64,000 nt of DNA from Burkholderia seminalis DSM 23518. GTDB lineage: Bacteria; Pseudomonadota; Gammaproteobacteria; Burkholderiales; Burkholderiaceae. Each line of letters starts with the position of its first letter. Position 1 is the stretch's first letter. Positions 52,455-63,812 of the stretch are shown here, piece after piece. A program made the translations under genes and the position numbers. The stretch spans positions 1 to 64,000 of the forward strand of contig NZ_CADFDK010000008.1 of assembly GCF_902832885.1 (NCBI RefSeq), read 5' to 3'. The notes under the pieces are model-generated. The model had not been told where the DNA came from and ran no database searches. It was given only the letters and a program-made list of their open reading frames with translations.

Positions 52455-54380
52455 ATGCCCGACCGACTTGTACCCGCCACGCTCGCGCCTCGCGACGACG
52501 GCACGCTCGTCTCGCCCGAGTTCGGCGAGCTCCATCGCAGTGCGTCAGGCGCGCTCGCGCATCACGCGTTCATCGCGGAAAACGGGCTGCCGGCACGCTG
52601 GCGACAGCGTCGCACCTTCACGATCGTCGCGACGGAATTCGGCACGGGCGCCGGCTTCCTCGCGACCTGGGTCGCGTGGCGCGACGATCCGTCGCGCTGC
52701 GAGCGGCTCCATTTCGTCGCGGTCGAACCGCATCCGTTTTCGCGCGAAGACCTGCGTCGCGCGGTTTCCCATATCGTTGCGAACACAACCATATCCGCGG
52801 ATGCCGATGCATTGATCGACGCATGGCCGATGCTCGTGCCCGGCCTGCACCGGCTCGAATTCGACGAAGGGCGCGTGGTGCTCACGCTCGCCTTCGGCGA
52901 TACGGCCGACATGCTGAAGAAGCTGGTCGTGCGGGCCGACGCGTTCTATCTCGACGGCGCCGCATCATCGACCGACGTGATCCGCGCGCTCGCGAAGATG
53001 GCCGGCGACGCCGCGACGTTTGCAACGCGTGCACGTTCCGACGAGATGAAGCACGCACTCGGCGAAACAGGTTTCATCTTTCGCGAAGTCGACGATCGGC
53101 TCGTCGGCGATTATGCGCCGCGCTGGCGCTCGCGCCGGCACGAACCGCCGCGCGCGCTGACGGTTGCCACGCGTCGCGCGCTGGTGATCGGCGCGGGCCT
53201 GGCCGGTTGCGCGGTCGTCGAACGCCTGGCCGCGCGCGGCTGGGACGTCACGCTGATCGAGCGGCACGAACGGATCGCGAGCGAAGCATCGGGCAATCCG
53301 GCCGGCGTATTCCATCCGCTGATGACGCGCGACGACAACGTCGCGAGCCGCCTCACGCGCAGCGGCTTCCTGCACGCGATCGCACGCTGGCGCGCACTCG
53401 AACGCGCGGGTCATGCGTTCGCGCGCAGCACGCACGGCATGATTCATCTCGCCGAATCGGCCCACGACTTCGCGCGGATGCGCGACGCATTCGACGCGTT
53501 CGGCGCGCCGTCCGACTATGTGACGCTGCTCGATGCCGACGCCGCGCGTGCGCATCTGAACCTGCCGGTCGCACATGGCGGCCTGCTGTTTCCGCACGGC
53601 GGCGCCGTCTGGCCGGCCGCGCTGTGCGCGGCGCAGTACGCGGCGGCCGGCGAGCGCGTACGCCTGCTTGCCTCCACCGGCGTCGCGCGGCTCGAGCGGC
53701 ACGGCGATGCATGGCACGCGCTCGACGATACGGGTGCGACGCTCGCCGAAGCGCCCGTCGTCGTGCTCGCGAACGCGGGCGACGCCGCGCGTCTTGCCGG
53801 GCTGCAGCATGTCGCGCTGCAGCCGGTACGCGGCCAGCTCACGCTGCTGCCGCCGGGCACCGCGGCGCCGCTGCCGTGCCCGACGATCGGCGACGGATAT
53901 GCGGTGCCGCTCGACGACGGCACGCTGCTGATCGGCGCCACGTTCGAGCCCGACGACGTCGATCCGGCGATGCGCGCGGCCGGCCACGTTGAAAACCTCG
54001 ATCGTGTGCGGCACCTGCTGCCCGGCCTGATCGGCGAGCTGCCGGATCCCGCCACGCTGCGCGGCCGCGTCGCATTCCGCTGGGTCGTCGGGGACCGCCT
54101 GCCGCTCTTCGGCCCGCTGGCCGACGAAACGCGAGCGCTCGCGAACGCCCGCGCGCTGGGCGGTGCGCAGGCACGCGATTTGCCGCGTACGCCCGGCCTC
54201 TACGGCGCATTCGGCTTCGGCTCGCGCGGCCTCGTGTGGGCCGCGCTCGGTGCCGAACTGATCGCATCGCAACTCGAAGGCGAACCCTGGCCGCTCGAGC
54301 GCGAACTCGCCGACGCCGTCGACCCCGCACGCTTCCTGATCCGCGCACTGCGCGCACGCCGCGTCGGCTCCGCCGGCTGA
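52455..54380 (+). CDS. mnmC: bifunctional tRNA mnm5s2U34 synthesis protein MnmC
   Basis: The product is 641 residues. The N-terminal methyltransferase domain (residues 1-240) has FTIVATEFGTGAGFLATWVA and DAFYLDGAAS. The C-terminal FAD oxidoreductase has RALVIGAGLAGCAVVERLAA, NPAGVFHPLMTRDDN and GAFGFGSRGLVWAALGAELI. The enzyme converts cmnm5s2U to mnm5s2U in the wobble position of some tRNAs. The SAM motif EFGTGAGF is slightly diverged from the usual FGTGLNF but looks functional. ATG at 52455 chosen by similarity; upstream signal is weak. Confidence 0.93.
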   Translation: MPDRLVPATLAPRDDGTLVSPEFGELHRSASGALAHHAFIAENGLPARWRQRRTFTIVATEFGTGAGFLATWVAWRDDPSRCERLHFVAVEPHPFSREDLRRAVSHIVANTTISADADALIDAWPMLVPGLHRLEFDEGRVVLTLAFGDTADMLKKLVVRADAFYLDGAASSTDVIRALAKMAGDAATFATRARSDEMKHALGETGFIFREVDDRLVGDYAPRWRSRRHEPPRALTVATRRALVIGAGLAGCAVVERLAARGWDVTLIERHERIASEASGNPAGVFHPLMTRDDNVASRLTRSGFLHAIARWRALERAGHAFARSTHGMIHLAESAHDFARMRDAFDAFGAPSDYVTLLDADAARAHLNLPVAHGGLLFPHGGAVWPAALCAAQYAAAGERVRLLASTGVARLERHGDAWHALDDTGATLAEAPVVVLANAGDAARLAGLQHVALQPVRGQLTLLPPGTAAPLPCPTIGDGYAVPLDDGTLLIGATFEPDDVDPAMRAAGHVENLDRVRHLLPGLIGELPDPATLRGRVAFRWVVGDRLPLFGPLADETRALANARALGGAQARDLPRTPGLYGAFGFGSRGLVWAALGAELIASQLEGEPWPLERELADAVDPARFLIRALRARRVGSAG

Positions 54381-54423
54381 CCGGCACGCGAATCGCGCAC
54401 AGTCTCCCGATTTTTTCGCGCAA

Positions 54424-54671
54424 GGTTATCCACGCCACGCTGTGGATAACCGCGCGGAATCCGCACGCACTTCGTGTGTAATCACAGTGGACGTAAACTG
54501 GGCAACTCCGCACAGCTGTGCAACGGCCCGAAAGTTGCTCAACTCAAACGACTGTGCACGAACAGCCTGTGCAACCGGTTATGGTTTCGCCAACGCCTTG
54601 ATCCGTCAGCGTAAACCGAAGTTATCCACAGAACTGTGCGTCCTTTGTTAACTTCTACTACGTATATATAC
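54424..54671 (-). repeat. DnaA-box-rich intergenic element, copy B (inverted relative to copy A)
   Basis: On the minus strand, in order: GTATATATACGTAGT (54671-54657), three bases, AGTTAACAA (54653-54645), perfect box TGTGGATAA (54630-54622), and an inverted pair GGTTATCCAC/GTGGATAACC (54451-54424, 8-base spacer). The order and most spacings match copy A at 6962-7222. It lies just after mnmC. No gene is evident. Confidence 0.65.
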
Positions 54672-57396
<2,725 letters not shown>

Positions 57397-57903
57397 AAAA
57401 ATGTTTTGCAGATTGCAGGCTCGACCGCGTCGCGATTCGCTGAATGACGGTTGGCGCCATGTCCGGCCGAAATCGGTGCCGGTCGTCCTGAAAATCTGTG
57501 GATAACCTAATATTCCGCTGCAAAGTCAATGATCTGTGCGCGGGATAACCCGGTGGATCAATGCCATTCGACCGATGGCCGATCCGAACAGGAAAATGCT
57601 GGCGCGCCCCGTTGCGCGGGCGCGCGGCATTGCGGGCACAACGAAAAATTTCAGTTATCCAGTGATTTTCCACAGAATGCAGGGGATAACTTAGCTGTGC
57701 GATTTTCCGCTCTCGCTTAGAATGTCGGCTTTGCGGACACCGGAACGGCGTGTGTCATTCCGGTCGCCGCGAACGCGACCGCCGCGTGTGCCTCGTGACG
57801 GCCGTGATGACGCACTCGAGAGAGCGCGTTTGTTTTGAGATAGACATTCGATCTCCACACTACGGCCGCTCGGCAATCCGGGCGGCGGCAAAGCGAAAAG
57901 ACT
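57397..57903. other. intergenic region with scattered DnaA-like boxes
   Basis: A perfect TGTGGATAA lies at 57497-57505. Near-matches (GTTATCCAG, TTTTCCACA, GGGGATAAC) fall between 57650 and 57690. It lacks the GTATATATAC core of copies A and B. A TAGAAT at 57718-57723 could be the -10 box for the MarR gene. No gene seen. Confidence 0.45.
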
Positions 57904-58542
57904 ATGAGCGAAGGCGTTTACGGGAACCAGGCTTCGGGACGTGTGACCCACAGCCTGCTGCGGTTGAGCACGGCCATGCGGAGCCAGGCATGGGATTGGG
58001 CGGAAGGCGCTGGCCTCACGCCGACGCAGGGCGAGATTCTCGTGCTGCTGCTGCAGCGCAAGGGCCCGATGCGGCTCGGCGAGATCGCGCGCGAGACGCA
58101 GCTCACCGCGGCGACCACGAGCGATGCGGTCAGCACGCTCGAGACGAAGGGGCTCGTCGAGAAGCGCCGTGCGCTGGACGACGGCCGTGCACCGGCCGTG
58201 CGCCTGTCGGCGCGTGGCCGTACGGCCGCGAAGAAGGCGCTGCAATGGCCTGAATTTCTGACGAAAGCGGTCGGCAAGCTCGGCGCGGACGAGCAGGGCA
58301 CGCTGTACCGCGCGCTGCTGAAGACGCTGCGCGAGCTGCAGGTGGCCGGTGCGACGCCGCCGCAGCGCATGTGCCTGACGTGCGCGCATTTCCAGCCGGG
58401 CAAGCTGTCGAAGAAGACCGTGCATCACTGCGCGGCGCTCGACATCTCGATGTCGGACAGCGATCTGCGTCTCGACTGCTCGGTGCAGGAAGAAGCCGAC
58501 GCGGCGACGCAGAAGAAGACCTGGAAGATTTTCGCAGGCTGA
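57904..58542 (+). CDS. MarR-family regulator with C-terminal Cys/His cluster
   Basis: The product is 212 residues. The winged helix (GLTPTQGEILVLLLQRKGPM, QLTAATTSDAVSTLETKGLV) is followed by a tail unusual for MarR proteins: CLTCAHFQPG, HHCAALDISM, then a last Cys in RLDCSVQ, giving four Cys and several His as a probable metal or Fe-S site. The regulator may sense metal or redox state. The 510-base upstream region is long. The amidotransferase gene follows 25 bases later, so they may form an operon. Confidence 0.85.
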   Translation: MSEGVYGNQASGRVTHSLLRLSTAMRSQAWDWAEGAGLTPTQGEILVLLLQRKGPMRLGEIARETQLTAATTSDAVSTLETKGLVEKRRALDDGRAPAVRLSARGRTAAKKALQWPEFLTKAVGKLGADEQGTLYRALLKTLRELQVAGATPPQRMCLTCAHFQPGKLSKKTVHHCAALDISMSDSDLRLDCSVQEEADAATQKKTWKIFAG

Positions 58543-58567
58543 CGTCCGTCGATCGACCGGGAGGCCG

Positions 58568-59281
58568 ATGATGAACGCTGAAGTCGTGGCGATCCGCCAT
58601 GTGCATTTCGAGGATCTCGGGAGCTTCGAGCAGGTGCTCGGCGAACGGGGGCGGCGGGTGCGTTATGTCGACGTCGGATCGTCGCGGGTCGAGGTGCTCA
58701 ACGTGCTGGAGCCGTCGCTGTTGGTCGTGCTCGGCGGGCCGATCAGCGTGTACGACGATGCGCAGTATCCGTCGATCGCGCCGCTCCTGGCGCTCGTCCG
58801 GCAGCGCATCGACGCGGGGCTGCCGATCCTCGGCATCTGCCTCGGCGCGCAGTTCATCGCGCGGGCGCTCGGCGCACGTGTCTATCCGGCCGCGCAGCAC
58901 GAACTCGGCTGGGCGCCGCTGGCGCTCACCGATGCCGGCCGCGCGTCGCCGCTGCGTCACCTCGATGGCGCGGCGACGTCGATGCTCCATTGGCACGGCG
59001 ATACGTTCGACCTGCCGGGCGGGGCAATCCATCTCGCGTCGACACCGGCGTGCCGCCACCAGGCATTCGCGTGGGGGCAGCACGTGCTGGCGCTGCAATG
59101 CCACCCGGAAATCCGCACCGACCGCTTCGAACCCTGGCTGATTGCGAACGCCGGTGAAATCGCGGCGACGCCCGGCATCGACGCGCGCCGGTTGCGTGCC
59201 GATACGGTGCAGCACGGCCCCGTGCTCGAAACGGCCGCGCGGCGCATGTTCGCGGAGTGGCTCGACAGCGTCGGGCTATAG
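58568..59281 (+). CDS. class I glutamine amidotransferase-like protein
   Basis: The product is 237 residues with the catalytic triad: Cys in ILGICLGAQFIARALG, His and Glu in LQCHPEIRTDRFE. It resembles stand-alone GMP synthase-like amidotransferases (GuaA-N type) that hydrolyse glutamine or gamma-glutamyl compounds. Substrate unknown. GGGAGG is a good ribosome binding site. Same direction as and close to the MarR gene. Confidence 0.88.
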   Translation: MMNAEVVAIRHVHFEDLGSFEQVLGERGRRVRYVDVGSSRVEVLNVLEPSLLVVLGGPISVYDDAQYPSIAPLLALVRQRIDAGLPILGICLGAQFIARALGARVYPAAQHELGWAPLALTDAGRASPLRHLDGAATSMLHWHGDTFDLPGGAIHLASTPACRHQAFAWGQHVLALQCHPEIRTDRFEPWLIANAGEIAATPGIDARRLRADTVQHGPVLETAARRMFAEWLDSVGL

Positions 59282-59494
59282 CGCCGCGGGCGGCTCCGCC
59301 CGCCGCGAAGGTCTGGCCCGGCCCGCATCCGTCGCAGGCCGGCGCAGTGCCGTACGCCCCGCATTTTCCGCATCGCCGGCACGCTGCTGCCGGCCGTACC
59401 TGACCATCCGCTTACTGCCGGTTGCGCCGTCTGCACGCTTCCAGCCTGCGTGCTACGCTCGTCCGCTCTTTCCCTTTCCTGGCGAGCGGCTTCC

Positions 59495-60607
59495 ATGACT
59501 GCGCTGTTTTCTCCGTTCACGCTGCGCGGCGTGACCCTTCCGAACCGGATCGTGATCTCCCCGATGTGCCAGTACTCGGCCGAACGCGGCGAAGCGACCG
59601 ACTGGCACATGATTCACCTCGGCCATCTCGCGCTGTCGGGCGCCGGGCTGCTCTGCATCGAGGCGACCGCGGTCGAACCCGACGGGCGCATCACGCACGC
59701 TGACCTCGGCCTCTGGGACGACGTGACCGAAGCCGCGCTGAAACCGGTACTGGCCGCGATCCGCAAGCATTCGCCGGTGCGCATCGCGATGCAGTTGTCG
59801 CATGCGGGACGCAAGGCGTCGAGCGCGGTGCCGTGGGAGGGCGGGCAACTGGTATCGGTCGCCGACGGCGGCTGGTTGCCGCACGGCCCGTCGGCCGTGC
59901 CGCACAAGGACGGCGAGACGCCGCCGCTCGCGCTCGATGCCGCGGGCCTGAACCGCATCCGCGAGGCCTTCGCCGCGTCGGCGAAGCGTGCGGCGCGGCT
60001 CGGCATCGACGCGATCGAAGTGCATGCGGCGCATGGCTACCTGCTGCACCAGTTTCTGTCGCCGCTCGCGAACCGGCGTACCGACGAATACGGCGGCTCG
60101 CTCGAAAACCGGATGCGTTTTCCGCTCGAGATCTTCGAGATCGTGCGTGCCGCGTTTCCGGAGGACCGGCCGGTCGGCGTACGCGTGTCCGCGACCGACT
60201 GGGTCGAAGGCGGCTGGGAGCTCGACGATACGATCGCGTTCGCCCACGCGCTGAAACAGCGCGGCTGCGACTGGATCGACGTGTCGTCCGGCGGCGTGTC
60301 GCCGCTGCAGAAGATCCCGCTGTCGCCCGGTTACCAGGTGCCGTTCGCGCAGGCGGTGAAGCGCGCGGTCGGCATGCCGACGATAGCGGTGGGCCTGATC
60401 AACGAGCCCGAGCATGCGAACCGGTTGATCGAGGCCGGCGATGCCGACCTCGTCGCGATGGCGCGCGCGATGCTGTACGACCCGCGCTGGCCGTGGCATG
60501 CGGCGGCCGAGCTCGGCGCGCAGGTGACGGCGCCGCCGCAATACTGGCGTTCGCAGCCGCGCGAGCACAAGGCGTTGTTCGGCGACATCGCATTCGGCCA
60601 GCGTTGA
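59495..60607 (+). CDS. NADH:flavin oxidoreductase, Old Yellow Enzyme (YqjM/XenA type)
   Basis: The product is 370 residues. It has the OYE start LFSPFTLRGVTLPNRIVISP, MCQYSAERGEATDWH (YqjM-type Cys), substrate-binding QLSHAGRKAS, active HAAHGYLLHQFLSPLANRRT and the FMN phosphate site. These enzymes reduce activated alkenes, nitro-esters and quinones with NAD(P)H. The start at 59495 was chosen by similarity; no strong ribosome binding site is visible. Single gene. Confidence 0.93.
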   Translation: MTALFSPFTLRGVTLPNRIVISPMCQYSAERGEATDWHMIHLGHLALSGAGLLCIEATAVEPDGRITHADLGLWDDVTEAALKPVLAAIRKHSPVRIAMQLSHAGRKASSAVPWEGGQLVSVADGGWLPHGPSAVPHKDGETPPLALDAAGLNRIREAFAASAKRAARLGIDAIEVHAAHGYLLHQFLSPLANRRTDEYGGSLENRMRFPLEIFEIVRAAFPEDRPVGVRVSATDWVEGGWELDDTIAFAHALKQRGCDWIDVSSGGVSPLQKIPLSPGYQVPFAQAVKRAVGMPTIAVGLINEPEHANRLIEAGDADLVAMARAMLYDPRWPWHAAAELGAQVTAPPQYWRSQPREHKALFGDIAFGQR

Positions 60608-60786
60608 GCATCCCGCATGCAATATTGCGTGCGATGTTGAACGAAGCAATCGTGAACGTGTAGGATGCGGGTGATCCGCCGCATGCCCCGACGCGGCACC
60701 ACCCGGTGCCGCGTTTTCGTTTGGCGCGACGCCGGGCCGCGATCGCGGCCGCTTCCATTCAAGTCGTCTTCACAAGGATTCGTTCG

Positions 60787-61317
60787 ATGAGTTCACGCAG
60801 GATCGCGGTGCGCCGCTCGGGAGTACACGGCAAGGGCGTGTTCGCCGTGGCGCCGATCAAGGCCGGCGAGCGCGTAGTGGAATACAAGGGCGAGCGAATC
60901 TCGTGGAAGGAAGCGCTGCGCCGCCACCCGCACGACCCGAGCGAGCCGAACCATACGTTCTACTTCGCACTCGACGAAGGCGGCGTGATCGACGGCAAGA
61001 TCGACGGCAACAGCGCGCGCTGGATCAACCATTCGTGCGCGCCGAACTGCGAGGCCGAGGAAGTCAAAGGGCGCGTGTTCATTCACGCGCTGCGCGACAT
61101 CGGGCCGGAAGAGGAGCTGTTCTACGACTACGGCCTCGTGATCGATGCGAAGCTGACGAAGAAGCTCAAGCGCGAATACGCGTGCCACTGCGGCGCGGTG
61201 TCATGTCGCGGCACGCTGCTCGCGACGTCGGACGAAGGCGGGAAGAAGAAAAAGAAGAAGGACAGGAAGGACGGCAAGTCCGAATCGAAGCCGAAGGACA
61301 AGAAGAGCAAGAAGTAA
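60787..61317 (+). CDS. SET-domain protein (putative protein lysine methyltransferase)
   Basis: The product is 176 residues. SET motifs are complete: SGVHGKGVFAVAPIKAGE, RWINHSCAPNCEAEE (NHSCxPN), EELFYDYGLVIDAKL, and a post-SET zinc motif with three Cys (ACHCGAVSCRGTL). A Lys-rich tail (over 20 Lys in the last 40 residues) follows. Eukaryotic-like SET proteins in bacteria may methylate host histones or a bacterial protein such as HU; neither is shown here. No signal peptide or secretion motif is visible. Confidence 0.9.
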   Translation: MSSRRIAVRRSGVHGKGVFAVAPIKAGERVVEYKGERISWKEALRRHPHDPSEPNHTFYFALDEGGVIDGKIDGNSARWINHSCAPNCEAEEVKGRVFIHALRDIGPEEELFYDYGLVIDAKLTKKLKREYACHCGAVSCRGTLLATSDEGGKKKKKKDRKDGKSESKPKDKKSKK

Positions 61318-61351
61318 GACAGGCGGCGGCGTACCTTGCGCCGCCGCTGTC
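61318..61351. terminator. GC-rich hairpin between convergent genes
   Basis: Stem GACAG, one bulged G, CGGCGGCG pairs with CGCCGCCGCTGTC around a short loop. No T-run follows on either strand, so an intrinsic terminator role is uncertain. Confidence 0.35.
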
Positions 61352-61391
61352 GTTCGGGCCCCGGGGCGGCGGGTCGCTCGCCGCGAATCGC

Positions 61392-62876
61392 TCAGTGCGT
61401 CGAGGCCGCCGCCGGCGTTTCGCTGGCCGGCTTCTCCGGATGCGCGGCGAGCGGCACCCTCACCACGAAGCGCGAACCGCCGTCGGGCGCATCCTCGTAC
61501 GACACGGTGCCGCCATGCATCGCGATGATGTCGTGCACGATCGCGAGCCCAAGCCCGGCACCTGTCTCGACGCCGTTGCCGCTTTGCGCGTCGCCGCGGA
61601 AGAAGCGCTTGAACAGGTCGGCCTGCTGGTTCGCGGGCACGCCGGGGCCGTTGTCTTCCACGACGATCTCGGCGGCCGGCTGGCCGTCCTCGAGCGCGCT
61701 GCGCGCGACGTTCACCGTGATCCGCGCACCGTCCGGCCGGGCAAGCGGCACGTATTTCAGCGCATTGTCGAGCAGGTTCGCGATCACCTCGCGCAGCAGC
61801 ACGGGGTTGCCGCGCACGGTCAGCTTCTCGTCGTCGTCCGCGCCGTCGGCGCGCTGGAAACCGAGATCGACGTGCGACGCGAGGGCACGCGGCACCCATT
61901 CGGCACCCGTCTCGAACGCCATCGCCGCGAGGTCGACATCGACGAAGCGTGCGGCCTGCTCACCCGGTTCCGCGCGGGCAAGCGACAGCAACTGGTTGGA
62001 CAGTCGCACCGCACGGTCGGCGGCCGCACGCAGTTCGCGTACCGCCGCATAGGTCTGGTGCGGATCGCGCGCGACGGCGGCCTGTTCCGCATGCAGCTTC
62101 ACGGCCGTGAGCGGCGTGCGCAACTGGTGCGCGGCGTCGGCGATGAACTTGCGCTGCGCGTCCAGCGCGGTCTTCAGGCGGCCGAGCAGCGCGTTCATCG
62201 CGCTCGTCAGCGGCCGGATCTCCAGCGGCACCTCGGTTTCGTCGACCGGTTCCAGCGACGTGTGGGTCTGCCGGTTCAGCGAATCGGCGAGATGCGTGAG
62301 CGGGCCCAGCTGCTGGTTCACGACGCGCCACACGATGCCCCAGCCCGCGAGCAGCAGCAGCAACAGGGGCATCATGATCGCGACGAGGAATTCGGCCGCG
62401 ATCCGGTAGCGGTGCCGCACCGGCTGCGCGACTTCGACGACCATCGGCTTGCCGCCCTCGACGTTGTCGACACGCACCTGTGCGACGCGCACCGCGCGGT
62501 TGTCGTACTCCGCCTCGAACACGTACGCGTGGTGCATGCGGCGCACGTTGATGCCCTGCAGCGGCAGTTTCGGATCGCCGGCGAGTTCCTGCTCGCCGTC
62601 GCTGATCCGGTAGATCAGCGCTTCGGCGGGATCGGAGAACATCGCCTGCGCGAGCGGCGGCACCGTGAACGGCGCGTCGGGGCCGGCGATCTGGATCTGT
62701 TTGGAGATGGCGGTGGCGAGATCGGCGAGCGAGCGGTCGATCACATGCTGCGTGTACTGCCACGCGAGCCAGTAGGCGATCAGGCCGCTCATCAGCGCGA
62801 GCATCGACAGCGGGGCGGCGAGGCGCCGGAGCAGCGAACGGCGCAGGCTGGTGGTCACAGCCGGATCAGGAGACAT
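61392..62876 (-). CDS. sensor histidine kinase (TctE-like)
   Basis: The product is 494 residues with two helices around a 2CSK_N sensor domain, HAMP, H box KFIADAAHQLRTPLTAVKLH, N box NLLDNALKYV, G boxes EDNGPGVP and GAGLGLAIVHDI. A TTG four codons upstream is also open, but the ATG at 62876 is preferred. It is the second such kinase in the window. The gap of 120 bases after the regulator gene suggests an operon. Confidence 0.92.
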   Translation of the reverse strand: MSPDPAVTTSLRRSLLRRLAAPLSMLALMSGLIAYWLAWQYTQHVIDRSLADLATAISKQIQIAGPDAPFTVPPLAQAMFSDPAEALIYRISDGEQELAGDPKLPLQGINVRRMHHAYVFEAEYDNRAVRVAQVRVDNVEGGKPMVVEVAQPVRHRYRIAAEFLVAIMMPLLLLLLAGWGIVWRVVNQQLGPLTHLADSLNRQTHTSLEPVDETEVPLEIRPLTSAMNALLGRLKTALDAQRKFIADAAHQLRTPLTAVKLHAEQAAVARDPHQTYAAVRELRAAADRAVRLSNQLLSLARAEPGEQAARFVDVDLAAMAFETGAEWVPRALASHVDLGFQRADGADDDEKLTVRGNPVLLREVIANLLDNALKYVPLARPDGARITVNVARSALEDGQPAAEIVVEDNGPGVPANQQADLFKRFFRGDAQSGNGVETGAGLGLAIVHDIIAMHGGTVSYEDAPDGGSRFVVRVPLAAHPEKPASETPAAASTH

Positions 62877-62996
62877 TTCGACGGGCAAATGGATAAGCGC
62901 CGCTCACGGGGAGCGGCGCGGTCGTACGCCGGGCGGCGCAACGGAGCGGGCGGCGCACACGCCGGCGGCACCTGGCCGGCCGGCATGCGGCGCCGC

Positions 62997-63689
62997 TCAG
63001 ACGCTCGCCGTCTGGCGGATTTCCTGCAGCAGGTAGCCGAAGCCGCGCACCGTGACGATTTCGACACGGCACTGCTCGAGTTTCTTGCGCACCCGGTGCA
63101 CGTAGACTTCGATCGCGGTGTCGCCGAGATCGCCGCCGAAGTGCGTGAGGTGATCTTGCAGCTGGGCCTTGCTGACGACGCGGCCGTGGCGCAGCAACAG
63201 CATCTCGAGCACCGCGAATTCGCGCGGCGACAGCTCGAGCGGCTTGTCGTCGTTGAAGATGCGGCGGTCGACGCCCGACAGGCGGACGCCGCCGAGCGAC
63301 ACTTCCGGCCGCGGCATGTCGCTGTGCGGGCCGCTGCGGCGCATCACCGCGCGGATGCGCGCCTCGAGCTCGGCCGGCTCGAACGGCTTGAGCATGTAGT
63401 CGTCGGCGCCCGAGTTCAGGCCCTGGATCCGGTCGTTCAGCTCGTCGCGTGCGGTCAGCACGATCACGGGCGTGTGGCGGTTGGTCTGGCGGAAACGCGT
63501 GAGCAGCGTCATCCCGTCGATGCCCGGCAGGCCGAGGTCGAGGATCACGAGTTCGTGGCGGTTCTGTGCCAGCGCCTGTTCGGCAAAGATGCCGTCATGC
63601 ACCATGTCGACGGTGAAGCCAGCCTGCTCGAGGCTGCTCTGGATGCCGCGTGCGATGGGGCGGTCGTCTTCGATCAGAAGGAGTCGCAT
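62997..63689 (-). CDS. OmpR-family response regulator (TctD-like)
   Basis: The product is 230 residues. It has acidic pocket EDD near residue 7, phospho-Asp in LVILDLGLPGIDGMTLL, Lys in YMLKPFEPAELE and a winged helix ending with RVRKKLEQCRVEIVTVRGFG. It is transcribed ahead of its kinase. Target unknown; the adjacent DUF3717 gene is divergent. Confidence 0.93.
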   Translation of the reverse strand: MRLLLIEDDRPIARGIQSSLEQAGFTVDMVHDGIFAEQALAQNRHELVILDLGLPGIDGMTLLTRFRQTNRHTPVIVLTARDELNDRIQGLNSGADDYMLKPFEPAELEARIRAVMRRSGPHSDMPRPEVSLGGVRLSGVDRRIFNDDKPLELSPREFAVLEMLLLRHGRVVSKAQLQDHLTHFGGDLGDTAIEVYVHRVRKKLEQCRVEIVTVRGFGYLLQEIRQTASV

Positions 63690-63812
63690 GAAGTTCGCTC
63701 AAGTACAATGGGTTGGCGGTTCAGGCACGCGGACAGCACGACGCCGTTTCCACAGGGGCGCCGCCTTACCTGACAATCAAGCATGGCGGCCAGCGAACGA
63801 TTAAATCCAATC

